From assembly GCF_014196295.1 (NCBI RefSeq), contig NZ_JACIDK010000002.1:1-64000 (forward strand): 64,000 nt of DNA, given 5' to 3'. Below are positions 63,415 to 64,000 of the stretch, in pieces; the stretch's first letter is position 1; every line of letters begins with the position of its first letter. This DNA comes from Phenylobacterium haematophilum (GTDB lineage: Bacteria; Pseudomonadota; Alphaproteobacteria; Caulobacterales; Caulobacteraceae). The position numbers were made by a program, and so were the translations under genes. The notes beneath the pieces are model-generated. The model did not search any database. It saw nothing but the letters and a program-made list of their open reading frames with translations, and was not told where the DNA came from.

Positions 63415-63815
63415 TTTTCGCCGGCCAGCACGTAGGAGGCGACGGAGATGTACTTGCGGCCGGCCTCCTGGGCGCAGGCCACGCAGTCCTCGAGCGATTG
63501 ACGGGTGCGCACCGAGGCCAGCTTGATCAGCATGGGCAGGTTGAGGCCGGCGATGACCTCGGCCTTGGTCTGCTCCATGACCGAAATAGCCAGGTTCGAC
63601 GGGGTGCCACCGAACATGTCGGTCAGCAGAATGACGCCCGATCCAGACTCGACGGCTTCGCACGCCGCCAGGATGTCCTTGCGGCGCTTCTCCATATCGT
63701 CTTCCGGCCCGATGCAGATGGATGCGACCGCAGCCTGCGGTCCCACCACATGCTCCATGGCGAAGATGAACTCCTCGGCCAGCCGCCCGTGCGTGACGAT
63801 CACGAGCCCGATCAT
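63411..63815 (-). CDS. PTS EIIA component, mannose family
   Basis: A 134-aa EIIA-Man protein: MIGLVIVTHGRLAEEFIFAM with the phospho-His9, VGPQAAVASICIGPEDDMEK, GVILLTDMFGGTPSNLAISV, VIAGLNLPMLIKLASVR. It receives phosphate from HPr and serves regulation rather than transport. Eleven bases after hprK. Confidence 0.94.
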   Translation of the reverse strand: MIGLVIVTHGRLAEEFIFAMEHVVGPQAAVASICIGPEDDMEKRRKDILAACEAVESGSGVILLTDMFGGTPSNLAISVMEQTKAEVIAGLNLPMLIKLASVRTRQSLEDCVACAQEAGRKYISVASYVLAGEK

Positions 63816-63825
63816 GCCAACTCTC

Positions 63826-64000
63826 TCAACGGGAATCCCCACCCGGCCGCGGCGATACGCCGGCCGCGAGGGCGTCTAGATACGCTTTATCCGCGGAAGC
63901 TCCAAGATGGTGCAGTGCGCGGCGAAGCTTTGCGGGCGCCGAAGACTCTAACGCCTGAAGTGAAAGCATCGGGATACTCAACCCGACGTAATCCTTGGAA
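63826..64000 (-). CDS. hprK: HPr kinase/phosphorylase, C-terminal end (partial)
   Basis: The minus-strand frame entering from the right edge reads KDYVGLSIPMLSLQALESSA, then PAKLRRALHHLGASADKAYL and a 16-residue tail to TGA at 63826-63828. The E-x-SAPAK-x-R-x-AL pattern is the usual end of short alphaproteobacterial HprK, and the position before EIIA-HPr fits. The kinase domain lies outside the window. Confidence 0.75.
   Translation of the reverse strand, partial: SKDYVGLSIPMLSLQALESSAPAKLRRALHHLGASADKAYLDALAAGVSPRPGGDSR

Overview
The window is high-GC chromosomal DNA from an alphaproteobacterium, most likely a member of the Caulobacteraceae (Caulobacter/Phenylobacterium type). The evidence is gene order and gene style: YciI-gpsA-tsaD divergent from hemC-hemD-mitofilin-HemY, the hprK/EIIA-Man/HPr regulatory PTS set, many TonB-type and MCP genes, MCPs ending in WEEF, and leaderless or GTG/TTG starts. 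No rRNA operon, CRISPR array or replication origin was seen. Genus assignment is inference.

The core parts are ordinary housekeeping blocks. 0-5.7 kb: AmpG permease, a sensor-less hybrid histidine kinase, an XRE regulator, a LuxR-HTH gene and small proteins. 24.3-31 kb: glutathione synthetase, SirB1-like, YraN, RsmI, HemW, RdgB, DUF2975/XRE pair. 31-38 kb: Rieske, YciI, GpsA, TsaD, HemC, HemD, mitofilin-like, HemY, then tRNA-Thr(CGT). 38.5-41 kb: lipoprotein PPIase, zinc ribbon, sirtuin. 41-46 kb: MCP-CheW-MCP. 46-50 kb: tRNA-Ala(CGC), cupin, and a BigR-type sulfide/persulfide detoxification cluster. 49.7-55.9 kb: a divergent organosulfur locus (SsuD-like monooxygenase; TonB receptor, MFS, TauD-type dioxygenase). 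55.9-64 kb: AhcY, CYTH-CHAD, BioB, ABC exporter, OmpA protein, HPr, EIIA-Man and the end of HprK.

The striking feature is a 16.8-kb Tn7-like transposon (6631-23453) inserted inside comM (yifB). It is bounded by a 5-bp target duplication CCCGG, and removing the element plus one copy restores an open comM frame of exactly 508 codons including the stop. The element carries tnsA-tnsB-tnsC-tniQ in a tight operon at its left end, three clear 22-bp TnsB-type sites there and one at the right end, and a convergent divergent-looking tnsE homologue.

The best candidate for an undescribed system is the cargo operon at 13.8-17.5 kb. Five overlapping genes encode an OGG-type HhH-GPD glycosylase/lyase, a small protein with an extremely glycine-rich N terminus, a PfkB kinase fused to a nucleoside 2-deoxyribosyltransferase, a QueC-like deazaguanine/nitrile synthase, and a SagB/nitroreductase-family FMN enzyme. 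A divergent XRE regulator sits next to it. QueC-like and OGG-like proteins are known partners in type IV CBASS, and a QueC-like protein with a small partner occurs in Qat systems, but here there is no CD-NTase, ATPase or TatD. I infer a nucleobase-to-protein (or nucleobase-modification) defence system. Further cargo includes a 512-aa membrane protein with small membrane proteins, an orphan Cas2/SinR-like protein, a DUF2188 protein, and an XRE/ImmA-IrrE pair with repeated operators.
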